This document shows positions 1-9,153 of a stretch of 64,000 nt of DNA, in pieces. The position numbers were made by a program, and so were the translations under genes. The notes under the pieces are model-generated. The model searched no databases and was not told the DNA's origin. It saw only the letters and a list, made by a program, of their open reading frames with translations. The stretch spans positions 124,001-188,000 of the forward strand of contig CAJFVO010000001.1 in the NCBI GenBank assembly GCA_904420555.1. Reading direction: 5' to 3'. Within the stretch, counting starts at the first letter, position 1. Every line of letters begins with the position of its first letter. The stretch is from Candidatus Heritagella intestinalis (lineage in GTDB: Bacteria; Bacillota; Clostridia; Oscillospirales; Acutalibacteraceae).

Positions 1-80
1 GTGCTGTACCCATGTTGTTTGATGTCTGACATATAACTTGGGGAAGGTTACTATACGGTTTTTGCCGTCTCTCAAAAAGC

Positions 81-126
81 AAAGGCGGTTTTGCGCAAGT
101 TGGATGGCTTTTGCAAAACTGCCTTT
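81..126 (+). promoter_or_regulatory. Leader hairpin upstream of ABC exporter genes
   Basis: Arms 81-94 and 113-126 pair over 14 bp with a single G-U wobble, around an 18-nt loop. A short T stretch (124-127) follows. It lies 36 nt before the first ABC transporter start, so it may be an attenuator of the exporter operon or the terminator of a gene left of the window. No convincing -35/-10 pair was seen in the first 80 bases. Confidence 0.4.
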
Positions 127-161
127 TAGAAAAGCCTTTCAGAAAGGAATGATTTACAGGT

Positions 162-1910
162 ATGTTGAAAACCCTCGCTCGCAGCATCCGCGAGTACAAG
201 AAAACCGCCATTTTAACGCCCATTTTGGTTGTGGTGGAAGTCGTATTGGAATGTATCATCCCCTTCATCATCGCCAACCTGGTCAACGAAATGCAGGCCG
301 GCTGTGGTATGGATGTTATTGTCAACTACGGTATCCAGCTGGTGGTTATGGCGATACTGTCCCTGGTTTTCGGTGTGGCCGCCGGTAACACCTGCGCCAC
401 TGCCTCCACGGGCTTCGCCAAGAACCTGCGTAAGGATATGTTCTACCGCATCCAGGACTATTCCTTTGAGAACATCGACAAGTTCTCCGTATCCAGCCTG
501 GTGACCCGTATGACTACTGATGTGGTCAACGTGCAGATGTCCTTTATGATGATTATCCGCATCGCTATCCGCGGTCCCCTGATGCTGATCTTTTCTTTCG
601 TCATGGGGTTCGCCATGGGCGGTCGCCTGGCCATGATTTTCCTGGTGACCATTCCCCTGCTGACCATCGCTCTGGTGCTGATTATCCGGGCCGCTACCCC
701 TATTTTCCGCCGGGTGTTCCGCAAGTATGACGCCCTCAACGATTCGGTCCAGGAAAACGTTCAGGCTATGCGGGTAGTCAAGAGCTATGTGCGGGAAAAC
801 TATGAGAAGAAGAAGTTCGCCGGCGCTGCCGAAGATGTCTGCAAGGACTTCACCAAGGCTGAACGGATTATGGCGCTGAACAATCCTGTCATGCAGATTT
901 GCGTGTATGCCGGCATGGCTTTTGTGCTGTCTTTCGGCTCTTATCTGGTTATCACCTCCCAGGGCATGGAAGTCGCTGTAGGTCAGATGTCCGCCATCCT
1001 CACCTACAGCTTCCAAATCCTCATGAGCCTGATGATGGTGTCCATGGTCTTCGTGATGATCACCATGTCCATGGAGTCCGCCGAACGTATTGTGGAGGTC
1101 CTCTCTGAGGAGAGCACCCTTACCAGCCCGGAGAACGCTCTGACAGAGATCAAGGATGGTTCCATCGACTTTGACAATGTGAGCTTTAAGTATTCCAAAA
1201 AGGCCGAGCGTATGGCCCTGTCTGATGTGGATTTGCACATTAAGTCCGGGGAAGTCATTGGCGTTTTGGGCGGCACCGGTTCTTCCAAATCCACTCTGGT
1301 GCAGCTGATCCCCCGGTTGTACGACGTCACCGAGGGCTGCGTCAAGGTAGGCGGCCAGGACGTGCGCCGGTATGACCTGGACGTGCTGCGCAGCAGCGTA
1401 GCCGTGGTGCTTCAGAAGAATGTGCTCTTCTCCGGCACCATCAAAGATAACCTGCGCTGGGGCAACCCTGACGCCACTGATGAGGAGATGCTGGAAGCAT
1501 GTAAGCTGGCTCAGGCCGATGAGTTTATCCAGCAGTTCCCCAACAAATACGACACCTGGATTGAGCAGGGAGGCGCCAACGTCTCCGGCGGCCAGAAGCA
1601 GCGTTTGTGCATTGCCCGGGCTCTGTTGAAAAAGCCCAAGGTGCTGATTTTGGACGACTCCACCAGCGCTGTGGATACCCGTACCGACGCCCTGATTCGC
1701 CAGGGGTTCCGGGAGTTTATCCCCGAGACTACCAAGATTATCATCGCCCAGCGAGTAGCCTCCGTAGAGGACGCCGACCGCATTATCGTCATGGAAGGCG
1801 GGCGTATCGCTGCTATCGGCTCTCATGAGGAGCTCATTAAGACCAACGAAATCTACCGCGAAATTTATACCACGCAGAACAAGGGAGGCGACAAAAATGG
1901 CGAAGAATAA
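162..1910 (+). CDS. ABC exporter half-transporter, degenerate-site subunit (BmrC-like)
   Basis: A 582-residue type-I ABC exporter half: an N-terminal six-helix transmembrane domain (about residues 15-310) fused to an ATPase domain. The ATPase has a Walker A of the form GGTGSSKST near 370 (Ser instead of Gly before the Lys), a normal VSGGQ signature near 473, Walker B LILDD near 495 with Asp where the catalytic Glu normally sits, and an H-loop with Gln instead of His (IIAQR, near 527). This is the pattern of the non-hydrolysing subunit in heterodimeric exporters such as BmrC or TM287. It overlaps the next gene by 14 nt, and the two surely form one heterodimer in the cytoplasmic membrane. The start ATG follows AAAGGA. 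The substrate is unknown (drug or lipid-like compound by family). Confidence 0.9.
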   Translation: MLKTLARSIREYKKTAILTPILVVVEVVLECIIPFIIANLVNEMQAGCGMDVIVNYGIQLVVMAILSLVFGVAAGNTCATASTGFAKNLRKDMFYRIQDYSFENIDKFSVSSLVTRMTTDVVNVQMSFMMIIRIAIRGPLMLIFSFVMGFAMGGRLAMIFLVTIPLLTIALVLIIRAATPIFRRVFRKYDALNDSVQENVQAMRVVKSYVRENYEKKKFAGAAEDVCKDFTKAERIMALNNPVMQICVYAGMAFVLSFGSYLVITSQGMEVAVGQMSAILTYSFQILMSLMMVSMVFVMITMSMESAERIVEVLSEESTLTSPENALTEIKDGSIDFDNVSFKYSKKAERMALSDVDLHIKSGEVIGVLGGTGSSKSTLVQLIPRLYDVTEGCVKVGGQDVRRYDLDVLRSSVAVVLQKNVLFSGTIKDNLRWGNPDATDEEMLEACKLAQADEFIQQFPNKYDTWIEQGGANVSGGQKQRLCIARALLKKPKVLILDDSTSAVDTRTDALIRQGFREFIPETTKIIIAQRVASVEDADRIIVMEGGRIAAIGSHEELIKTNEIYREIYTTQNKGGDKNGEE

Positions 1911-3834
1911 GAACTCCAAGTCCGCCGCCCCTGCCTCCACGGCCCGGGGCCAGCGGGCCCCTAAGGGCGTGCTGCGCCGGGTACTGCGCCTGCTCTTTGA
2001 ATTTTACCCGGTGCTGCTGCCGGTGACCTTGATCTGTATCCTTATCAACGCCATCGTCAGCGCTGTCCCCTCTATTTTCATGCAGAATATCATCGCCCTG
2101 GTGGATGAGAGCTACCGGTCCGGCGACTGGTCTTCTGTATCCGGCCAAATCCTTGGTATGGTGGCTGTTTTGGTTGTCATGTACATTATCAGTTTGCTGG
2201 CCGGGTTTGTCTACACCCAGTTTATGGCTATTATCACCCAGGGTTCCCTGAAAAAGCTTCGGGAAAAGATGTTCAGCCATATGCAGGACCTGCCAATCAA
2301 GTACTTTGATACCCACGGCCATGGCGATATTATGAGTTATTACACCAACGATGTGGATACTCTGCGCCAGCTTATTTCTCAGAGCCTGCCCCAGATTTTG
2401 ATTTCCGGCATTACGCTGTTCACCGTATTCTGCATCATGATGTACTTCAGCGTGATCTTGGGCCTGGTGGTTATTTTGGGCGTAGTGTGCATGGTATTCT
2501 CCGCCAAATTCGCCACCAAGCGCTCCTCCAAGTACTTCCTGCGCCAGCAGGTGACCCTGGCAAACGCCGAGGCCTTCATGGAGGAAATGATGACCGGCCA
2601 GAAGGTTATCAAGGTGTTCTGCCACGAAAAGGAATCCAAAGAGGATTTCGACAAAGTCAACGAGGAAATCTTCTTCAACGCCCGCAACGGTAACCGCTTC
2701 GCTAACATTCTTATGCCCCTGCTTGGCAATATCGGCAATGTTATGTATGTGGTGGTGGCCCTTGTCGGCGGCGCCCTGATGCTGTCCGGCGCTCCGAACC
2801 TCAGCATTTCCGGTATGGCGTTCAGCATCAGCATCGTGGTGCCGTTCCTGAATATGACCAAGCAATTCGCCGGCGCAGTAGGACAGGTGTCCAACCAGAT
2901 TAACATGGTGATTATGGGCCTTGCCGGCGCCCACCGGATTCTGGCTTTGCTGGACGAAGAACCCGAGGCCGACGAGGGGTATGTAACTCTGGTCAACGCC
3001 CAGGAAAACGCCGATGGCAGCCTGAGCGAGTGCAAGGAGCGCACCAACGTCTGGGCCTGGAAACACCCTCATCACAATGGTACTGTCACCTACACCCGGA
3101 TGCGGGGCGATGTGCGTTTCTATGACGTGGACTTCGGCTACACGCCGGAGAAAATGGTTCTCCACAATATCACCCTTTACGCCAAGCCCGGCCAGAAGCT
3201 GGCCTTTGTAGGCTCTACTGGTGCAGGCAAGACTACCATTACCAACCTCATCAACCGTTTCTACGACATTGAGGACGGCAAGATTCGCTACGATGATATT
3301 AACATCAACAAAATCAAGAAGGCGGATTTGCGCCGCTCTCTGGGCATTGTTCTCCAGGATACCAACCTGTTTACCGGAACGGTGATGGAGAACATCCGCT
3401 ACGGCAACCTGGACGCTTGCGATGAGGAATGTATCGCCGCCGCCAAATTGGCCGGAGCCGACGACTTTATCACCCGGCTGCCGGATGGCTACAACACTAT
3501 GCTTTACGGCAACGGCTCTAACCTGTCCCAGGGCCAGCGCCAGCTCTTGGCTATTGCCCGGGCCGCTGTTGCCGACCCGCCGGTAATGATCCTGGATGAG
3601 GCTACCTCTTCCATTGATACCCGCACAGAGGCCATTGTGCAGCGGGGCATGGACGCCCTGATGTACGGCCGCACGGTGTTCGTCATTGCCCACCGGCTGT
3701 CCACGGTCCGCAACTCCGATGCCATTATGGTGCTGGATCACGGCCGTATTATTGAGCGCGGCACCCACGAGGATTTGCTCAAGCTCAAGGGCACCTATTA
3801 TCAGCTGTATACCGGCGCTTTGGAATTGGATTGA
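1897..3834 (+). CDS. ABC exporter half-transporter, consensus-site subunit (BmrD-like)
   Basis: A 645-residue partner of the preceding gene. The ATG at 1897 is chosen because GGAGG lies just before it; an upstream in-frame ATG at 1825 sits deep inside the previous gene. The N-terminal about 35 residues are basic and polar, followed by six membrane helices and an ATPase with canonical Walker A (GSTGAGKTT, near 438), Walker B LDEATSS with its catalytic Glu (near 563) and H-loop His (near 597). The signature is LSQGQ instead of LSGGQ (near 541). The competent ATP site therefore combines this subunit's Walker motifs with the other subunit's VSGGQ. About 50 extra residues (roughly 355-405) separate the membrane and ATPase domains. 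Confidence 0.9.
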   Translation: MAKNKNSKSAAPASTARGQRAPKGVLRRVLRLLFEFYPVLLPVTLICILINAIVSAVPSIFMQNIIALVDESYRSGDWSSVSGQILGMVAVLVVMYIISLLAGFVYTQFMAIITQGSLKKLREKMFSHMQDLPIKYFDTHGHGDIMSYYTNDVDTLRQLISQSLPQILISGITLFTVFCIMMYFSVILGLVVILGVVCMVFSAKFATKRSSKYFLRQQVTLANAEAFMEEMMTGQKVIKVFCHEKESKEDFDKVNEEIFFNARNGNRFANILMPLLGNIGNVMYVVVALVGGALMLSGAPNLSISGMAFSISIVVPFLNMTKQFAGAVGQVSNQINMVIMGLAGAHRILALLDEEPEADEGYVTLVNAQENADGSLSECKERTNVWAWKHPHHNGTVTYTRMRGDVRFYDVDFGYTPEKMVLHNITLYAKPGQKLAFVGSTGAGKTTITNLINRFYDIEDGKIRYDDININKIKKADLRRSLGIVLQDTNLFTGTVMENIRYGNLDACDEECIAAAKLAGADDFITRLPDGYNTMLYGNGSNLSQGQRQLLAIARAAVADPPVMILDEATSSIDTRTEAIVQRGMDALMYGRTVFVIAHRLSTVRNSDAIMVLDHGRIIERGTHEDLLKLKGTYYQLYTGALELD

Positions 3835-3854
3835 TCTAATTTCCCGGCTGTCCC

Positions 3855-3911
3855 AGCCTCCCCTATTTTCCTTCTCTCTTGGAGCGGAAACGGGGGAGGC
3901 TTTATTTTTTC
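3855..3911 (+). terminator. Intrinsic terminator of the ABC exporter operon
   Basis: Arms 3855-3863 and 3893-3901 are perfectly complementary (9 bp); an inner TTTCC/GGAAA pairing shortens the effective loop. A T-rich tail runs 3901-3910. It begins 21 nt after the second ABC stop codon. Confidence 0.8.
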
Positions 3912-3941
3912 CTAAATTTGTCCAGCAATCTTGTTAAAGTC

Positions 3942-3971
3942 TTGACGGCAGGGGGCAATTTGTTGTATCGT
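3942..3971 (+). promoter_or_regulatory. Possible promoter of the alpha-mannosidase gene
   Basis: TTGACG at 3942-3947, then 18 nt, then TATCGT at 3966-3971, 71 nt before the mannosidase start. The -35 is good and the -10 is weak. A small hairpin with arms ACCGGC/GCCGGT follows in the leader (about 3989-4013). Confidence 0.4.
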
Positions 3972-4042
3972 ATAAATAGAAGTCATTTACCGGCGGCGAA
4001 GATGGCAGCCGGTGAAATATCAAACGAAAAGAGGGAAATCGT

Positions 4043-7000
4043 ATGCTGAATGACAAGCAGATCCAGCGGATGCTCCGGAAGCTCAAGCGCTTTGAGGACA
4101 CCTTGGACCACATGATTTTTGAAAAGGTCTGCGACCTTCCGACCTCGCTCTATGAGACCAAAGAGCAGCTATATAATATCCCGGAGGACTCCCTATACCA
4201 TCCCGTCCAGCCCGGGGATATCTGGGGCGGCGAAAACGTCTATGGCTGGTTCAAAACCACCTATCAGGTTCCCGAAGAATATGCGGGACGTCCCCTGTTC
4301 CTCCGGCCCCAGGTGGGCGGCTACGAAGCCCTGCTGTGGGTGGACGGCAAGCCCTTCGGCACCTATGCCACCAAGATCGTGGTCACCGGCCACGGCAACC
4401 ACTACTGCGATATGCTGGTGAAGGACCCCAAGGCTGGCCAGGAGATCAAAATTGACCTGGAATTCTATGCGGGCCACTATGTCATGGGCACCATGCCTTT
4501 TGAGGAGAATCCCCACCACGATTTCCGGTTCCCCTTCACCTCCATGGACATCTGCGTGAAGAACGACAAAATCGCTAACTTCTACTTTAACCTGCGCACC
4601 CTCAACGAGCTGGTGGAAGTCCTGGACGAGACCAGCTACCGCAAGGCTGAGCTCATCAACGTGATGCTGGCCCTGCACCAGGTGCTCTATTATGATCCCG
4701 CCTGCGTCAGCCGCGAGGAATTCTATGCGGCTCTGGACAAGGGCGAGGAGATTATGGCTCCGGCTCTGGCCCGGCATAACAGCTCCACCGCCCCCTCTGT
4801 GGGCATCATCGGCCATTCTCACATGGACACTGCCTGGCTGTGGCATATCGATGAGACCATTAAGAAGTGCGCCCGCACCTATTCCAACCAGCTGAACCTC
4901 ATGGAGCAATATCCGGAATACACCTTTGTCCAGAGCTCCGCTTATCACGGCGAGGTCATTCGGGAACACTATCCCGAGCTCTTCTCCCGGATTCAGGAAA
5001 AGGTCCAGGAGGGCCGCTATGAGCCCAACGGCGGCGTCTGGGTGGAATGCGACTGCAACATTACCTCCGGCGAGTCCATGATCCGCCAGTTCCTGTGGGG
5101 CCAGCGGTTCACCCGCCAGTATTTCGGCTATACCTCCGACGCCTTCTGGCTGCCGGACACCTTCGGTTATTCCGCCGCTATTCCCCAGATTATGAAGGGC
5201 TGCGACGTGAAGTACTTCCTCACCACGAAAATGGCCTGGAACGACACCAACCAATTCCCCTATGACACCTTCTATTGGAAGGGCATCGACGGCACCCGGG
5301 TTTTTGCCCATCTGAACAAGACCCACGTGTGGCCGGCCCCCAAGGATTTCTATGAGTATGTATACGGCACCAAGAGCCCTGACGCTGTGCGCCAGAAGTA
5401 TGTGGCGGACCGCAAGCTCATCTCCTACGGCTTTGGTGACGGCGGCGGCGGACCCCAGTTTGAAATGGTGGAAATCGCCCGGCGCTGCCACGACCTGGAA
5501 GGCTGCCCCAAGGCAGACCACACCACGGTCAGCCGCTTTATGCAGGAGCTGGAAGCCAACGCCAAGAACCCCGACACCTACAGCGGCGAGCTGTATCTGG
5601 AGCTGCATCGGGGCACTCTGACCAACCAGCACAATATCAAGCGTCACAACCGCCTCTCGGAAATCGCCCTGCACAACCTGGAAGCCCTCACCGTCTGCGA
5701 TGCAGTGGAATCCCATATCCCTGCCAGCGATGCCGCTTATCGTGACCTCCAGTGCACGCTGTTGGTGAACCAGTTCCACGATATTCTGCCCGGCACCTGC
5801 ATCCCCCGTGCTCACCAGGAATCTCTGGAGCAAACCGGCGCTCTGATGGAAAAAGCCGCTGTGCTTATCCAGCAGGCCGCTGCTGCTGCAAAAGAGGACA
5901 ACAAGGTGACGGTGATCAACACCACCTCCTTCACCCGGAATGAAACCCTCTATCTGGACTATGTCCCCGGTATGCGGGTACAGGGCGGCTATGCCCAGCA
6001 GGTAGTGGATACCCTCCAGAACGGCCGCAAGCTGGCTGTGGCTGGCGTGGAGCTGCCTCCCTATGGCAGCGTAGTGCTGACCCTGGAGCCCGGCGAGCCG
6101 GAAGCCGCTCCCTCCGCCTTTGCTCTGGACGGCCAGGACCTGACCACTCCCTTTGCCAAGGTTGCCTTTGATGACCGCGGATATATGAAGTCCTTCTATG
6201 ACATCCAGGCCCAGCGGGAACTCACCGGCGAAGGCTATGCCTTCAACACCTTCCTGGTAGCGGAAGACCTGCCCTCCGAGTGGGATAACTGGGATGTGGA
6301 CGCGGACCTGCAGATGAAGTTTAAGGACTGCGCTTCCCTGCTGTCCCGGGAAGTCATCGCCAACGGCCCCGTAGAACTGCGCATCCGCAGCCGCTATCAG
6401 ATCACCGAAAAGTCCACCATCACTCAGGATATGGTGTTCTCCGCCAACAGCCCTCTGGTCCGCTTTGAGACCCTGATGGATTGGCAGGACGATCACCGCT
6501 TCCTGAAGACGGCCTTTGATACGGACATCTTCAACGACTTTGTCCGCCAGGAAATCCAGTTCGGCTATCTGAAGCGCCCCACCACCCGGAACAACTCCGT
6601 GGATCAGGCCAAGTTCGAGGTTCTCAACCACAAGTATACCGACCTCTCCGAAGCCCATTACGGTGTGTCCATCCTCAACGACTCCAAGTACGGCATCTCC
6701 GCCTATGAAGGCCAGCTGCGGCTCTCCCTGCACAAGGGCGGCCTGCGTCCGGACTATATTCATGGCGACAGAGGCCTGCACTACTGCGAGTACGGTCTGC
6801 TGCCCCACCAGGGCGGTTTCTCGGCCCAGAACGTTATTGAGCCTGCTTATGCCTTTAACTACAAGCCCGTGCAGGTAGCCGGCGTGCGGGAGATTCCTTC
6901 TCTCATTTCTACCGACAAGCCCAACTTGGTCATTGAAACCCTGAAGGCTTGCGAGGACAGTGAGAACGCCTTTATCGCCCGTGTGTATGAGGCAGAAGGC

Positions 7001-7156
7001 GGCTTCACTCACGGCAAGCTCTCCCTGAGCTTTGCCCCCAAGGCTGTGGAGCTCACCAATATGCTGGAAGAAACCCAGGAGGCCCTCCCGGCCAGCGATA
7101 CCCTGGAACTGACCTTCCGGCCCTTCGAAATCAAGACCATCAAGATTTCCTACTAA
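4043..7156 (+). CDS. Alpha-mannosidase, glycoside hydrolase family 38
   Basis: A 1037-residue GH38 enzyme that hydrolyses alpha-mannosidic bonds with a retaining, zinc-dependent mechanism. The GH38 core starts near residue 252. HSHMD supplies zinc ligands His260 and Asp262, and WLPDTFG at 369-375 contains the expected nucleophile Asp372. An N-terminal beta domain precedes the core and a long beta-rich C-terminal part (about 640-1037) follows, as in the bacterial family. There is no signal peptide, so it is cytoplasmic and probably acts on imported manno-oligosaccharides. It stands alone with its own promoter and terminator; no sugar transporter adjoins it, so substrate linkage cannot be read from context. 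The SD is GAGGG. Confidence 0.93.
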   Translation: MLNDKQIQRMLRKLKRFEDTLDHMIFEKVCDLPTSLYETKEQLYNIPEDSLYHPVQPGDIWGGENVYGWFKTTYQVPEEYAGRPLFLRPQVGGYEALLWVDGKPFGTYATKIVVTGHGNHYCDMLVKDPKAGQEIKIDLEFYAGHYVMGTMPFEENPHHDFRFPFTSMDICVKNDKIANFYFNLRTLNELVEVLDETSYRKAELINVMLALHQVLYYDPACVSREEFYAALDKGEEIMAPALARHNSSTAPSVGIIGHSHMDTAWLWHIDETIKKCARTYSNQLNLMEQYPEYTFVQSSAYHGEVIREHYPELFSRIQEKVQEGRYEPNGGVWVECDCNITSGESMIRQFLWGQRFTRQYFGYTSDAFWLPDTFGYSAAIPQIMKGCDVKYFLTTKMAWNDTNQFPYDTFYWKGIDGTRVFAHLNKTHVWPAPKDFYEYVYGTKSPDAVRQKYVADRKLISYGFGDGGGGPQFEMVEIARRCHDLEGCPKADHTTVSRFMQELEANAKNPDTYSGELYLELHRGTLTNQHNIKRHNRLSEIALHNLEALTVCDAVESHIPASDAAYRDLQCTLLVNQFHDILPGTCIPRAHQESLEQTGALMEKAAVLIQQAAAAAKEDNKVTVINTTSFTRNETLYLDYVPGMRVQGGYAQQVVDTLQNGRKLAVAGVELPPYGSVVLTLEPGEPEAAPSAFALDGQDLTTPFAKVAFDDRGYMKSFYDIQAQRELTGEGYAFNTFLVAEDLPSEWDNWDVDADLQMKFKDCASLLSREVIANGPVELRIRSRYQITEKSTITQDMVFSANSPLVRFETLMDWQDDHRFLKTAFDTDIFNDFVRQEIQFGYLKRPTTRNNSVDQAKFEVLNHKYTDLSEAHYGVSILNDSKYGISAYEGQLRLSLHKGGLRPDYIHGDRGLHYCEYGLLPHQGGFSAQNVIEPAYAFNYKPVQVAGVREIPSLISTDKPNLVIETLKACEDSENAFIARVYEAEGGFTHGKLSLSFAPKAVELTNMLEETQEALPASDTLELTFRPFEIKTIKISY

Positions 7157-7201
7157 GAGAGCCTTTTAGCTCAGCGAATCGGGAAATCCCTCTTCTAAGT
7201 C

Positions 7202-7239
7202 AAGCGCTCCGTATCTGCCCCGGCAGGTGCGGGGCGCTT
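7202..7239 (+). terminator. Probable terminator after the mannosidase gene
   Basis: Arms 7202-7211 and 7230-7239 pair over 10 bp with one wobble, with an inner CTGC/GCAG helix. The T tail is weak (TTTCTAT). Confidence 0.55.
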
Positions 7240-7267
7240 TCTATATCTCCCGGCAGTATCAAAGGGC

Positions 7268-7296
7268 TTTACTTTTTCCTGGAAATCTTCTATAAT
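7268..7296 (+). promoter_or_regulatory. Vegetative promoter of prfB
   Basis: TTTACT at 7268-7273, a 17-nt spacer, and a perfect TATAAT at 7291-7296. It lies 75 nt before the prfB start. The same TTTACT-17-TATAAT arrangement recurs at 33682-33710 on the minus strand. Confidence 0.8.
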
Positions 7297-7371
7297 AGGA
7301 TAGTTAAGTGCCCGCCGGCGGGGCGCATCCGGCCGGATAATTTCTGTGTAGAAATGTAGAGGTAGAAAAAT

Positions 7372-8499
7372 ATGCTGCAATTTGAAGAAGTGAAGCAGTC
7401 CCTCACCGACCTGGAACCGGAGCTCCGGGATCTGGCGGACGCGCTGGGATTGGAAAAGACCAAGGAAGAGATCGAAAAGCTGGAACAGGAAGCCGCTGCC
7501 CCGGGATTTTGGGATCATCCGGAAAACACCCAGAAGGTTTTGCAGCGCACCAGCGGCCTGAAAAACAAGGTGGAGAGCTATGAAAAGCTGTGCCGGCAGT
7601 TTGACGACGCCATGGCTCTGGCGGAGATGGGCGACGAGGCCGAGGATTTGTCCATTCTGCCGGAGGCCCAGGAAGAGCTGGAAGCTTTCAAAAGCAGCCT
7701 GGAGGCCATGCGTCTGACCACCCTTCTCACTGGGGAATACGACGCTAAAAACGCCATCCTCACCTTCCACGCCGGTGCAGGCGGCACCGAAGCCCAGGAC
7801 TGGGCCGAGATGCTTTATCGGATGTATCACCGCTGGGGCGAGCGCCACGGCTTCCAGGTAAAGACCCTGGACTATCTGGAAGGCGAAGAAGCTGGCCTCA
7901 AGAGTGCTTCCGTCCTCATTGAAGGGGAAAATGCCTACGGCTTCCTAAAGAGCGAGGCCGGCGTTCACCGTTTGGTTCGCGTCTCCCCTTTTGACGCTTC
8001 TGGCCGGCGGCACACCTCCTTTGCCTCCCTGGAAGTTATGCCGGAAATCGACGACACCATCGAAGTGGAAATTGATCCGGCGGACATTAAAATGGACGTG
8101 TACCGGGCCAGCGGCGCCGGCGGACAGAAGGTTAATAAGACCTCCTCTGCGGTGCGTTTGACCCATATTCCCACGGGCATTGTGGTGGCCTGCCAGGTGG
8201 AGCGCAGCCAGTACCAGAACCGGGACGTGGCCATGCGGATGTTGAAATCCAAGCTCATTGAAATCAAAGAGCGGGAACATCTGGAAAAGATCAGCGACAT
8301 CAAGGGCGAGCAGAAGGAAATCGCTTGGGGCAGCCAGATCCGCTCCTATGTGTTCATGCCCTACACCCTGGTAAAGGATCACCGCACCGGTTATGAGACC
8401 GGCAATATCAACGCGGTAATGGATGGCGACCTGGACGGCTTTATCAACGCGTATCTCAAGGCCGGCAGTTTGAATGCCATCACCGAAGAGGTTGACTAA
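7372..8499 (+). CDS. prfB: Peptide chain release factor 2
   Basis: RF2, 375 residues, recognises UGA and UAA stop codons and triggers peptide release on the ribosome. The recognition tripeptide SPF is at 205-207, which marks RF2 rather than RF1. The peptidyl-tRNA hydrolysis motif GGQ is at 250-252, with the following KVNKTSSAVR stretch intact. The reading frame is continuous from ATG to stop, so the programmed +1 frameshift found near codon 26 of many prfB genes is absent. It is monocistronic, with its own promoter and a following terminator. Confidence 0.97.
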   Translation: MLQFEEVKQSLTDLEPELRDLADALGLEKTKEEIEKLEQEAAAPGFWDHPENTQKVLQRTSGLKNKVESYEKLCRQFDDAMALAEMGDEAEDLSILPEAQEELEAFKSSLEAMRLTTLLTGEYDAKNAILTFHAGAGGTEAQDWAEMLYRMYHRWGERHGFQVKTLDYLEGEEAGLKSASVLIEGENAYGFLKSEAGVHRLVRVSPFDASGRRHTSFASLEVMPEIDDTIEVEIDPADIKMDVYRASGAGGQKVNKTSSAVRLTHIPTGIVVACQVERSQYQNRDVAMRMLKSKLIEIKEREHLEKISDIKGEQKEIAWGSQIRSYVFMPYTLVKDHRTGYETGNINAVMDGDLDGFINAYLKAGSLNAITEEVD

Positions 8500-8552
8500 A
8501 CACACATAACAACTGCGGGAGGAGACTCTCTTCCCCCCTACATACAGAAAAG

Positions 8553-8590
8553 CCTATCCACTCACTGTATTCGAGAGAGGATAGGTTTTT
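8553..8590. terminator. Bidirectional terminator between prfB and spmB
   Basis: Arms 8553-8559 (CCTATCC) and 8579-8585 (GGATAGG) with a T5 tail on the plus strand and an A-rich upstream flank that gives a T-rich tail on the minus strand. It sits between convergent genes and can serve both. Confidence 0.75.
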
Positions 8591-8619
8591 CTGTTATTTC
8601 CTGTTGCCCCTCCCCTGTT

Positions 8620-9153
8620 TTATACCCCGGGCTGGGGAAACCACAGCAGCACCACCACCGCCGAAGCCGCCATAGAGACCACATCCCCGGTGAGGGCGGC
8701 GGGAATGGTCCAGCGGGTCTTTTTGATGCCCACTGCCCCGTAATACACCGCAATGGCGTAAAAGGTGGTTTCGCTGCTCCCCATGAGCACGGAGATCACC
8801 CGCCCGGCAAAGCTGTCCGGATGGACGGTCTCGAACAGGGAAGCTGCCAATGCCGTGCTTCCGCTGCCGGAAAAGGGCCGCAACAGCGCCAAAGGCAACG
8901 CCTGGGCCGGGAACCCCAGCTTTTCCGCCCACGGCCCCAGGAAGCTGGACACCATGTCCAGGGCTCCGGAAGCCCCCAGCATGGTCACGCCCATCATCAG
9001 CCCCACCAACGTGGGCAAAATAGAAATACTGGAGGACAGCCCCTCTTTGGCTCCCTGCAGAAAAGCATCGAATACCGGCACCCGCCGCACCAGGCCAAAG
9101 GCCACAATCAGCACGACTGCACCCGGCAGAATCCACACCCCCAGCTTATCCAT
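8620..9153 (-). CDS. spmB: Spore maturation protein B
   Basis: A 177-residue integral membrane protein of the SpmB family, with about four to five hydrophobic helices and the glycine/serine-rich segment FSGSGSTALAAS in the middle. In Bacillus subtilis SpmA and SpmB are needed for spore core dehydration and heat resistance; the mechanism is unresolved. The start overlaps the 3' end of spmA by 8 nt, so the two are translationally coupled. The dacB-type carboxypeptidase that accompanies them in Bacillus is not next to them here. Confidence 0.92.
   Translation of the reverse strand: MDKLGVWILPGAVVLIVAFGLVRRVPVFDAFLQGAKEGLSSSISILPTLVGLMMGVTMLGASGALDMVSSFLGPWAEKLGFPAQALPLALLRPFSGSGSTALAASLFETVHPDSFAGRVISVLMGSSETTFYAIAVYYGAVGIKKTRWTIPAALTGDVVSMAASAVVVLLWFPQPGV

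Noticed and set aside
213..1940. Long minus-strand open frame of 575 codons opposite the first ABC gene
   Set aside because: It mirrors codon bias of the GC-rich coding strand, encodes His/Gly/Gln-rich sequence without a domain, and overlaps a well-conserved gene.
4193..7012. Minus-strand open frame of 939 codons opposite the mannosidase
   Set aside because: It lacks stops only because of the third-position GC bias in the sense gene; no SD or recognisable domain.
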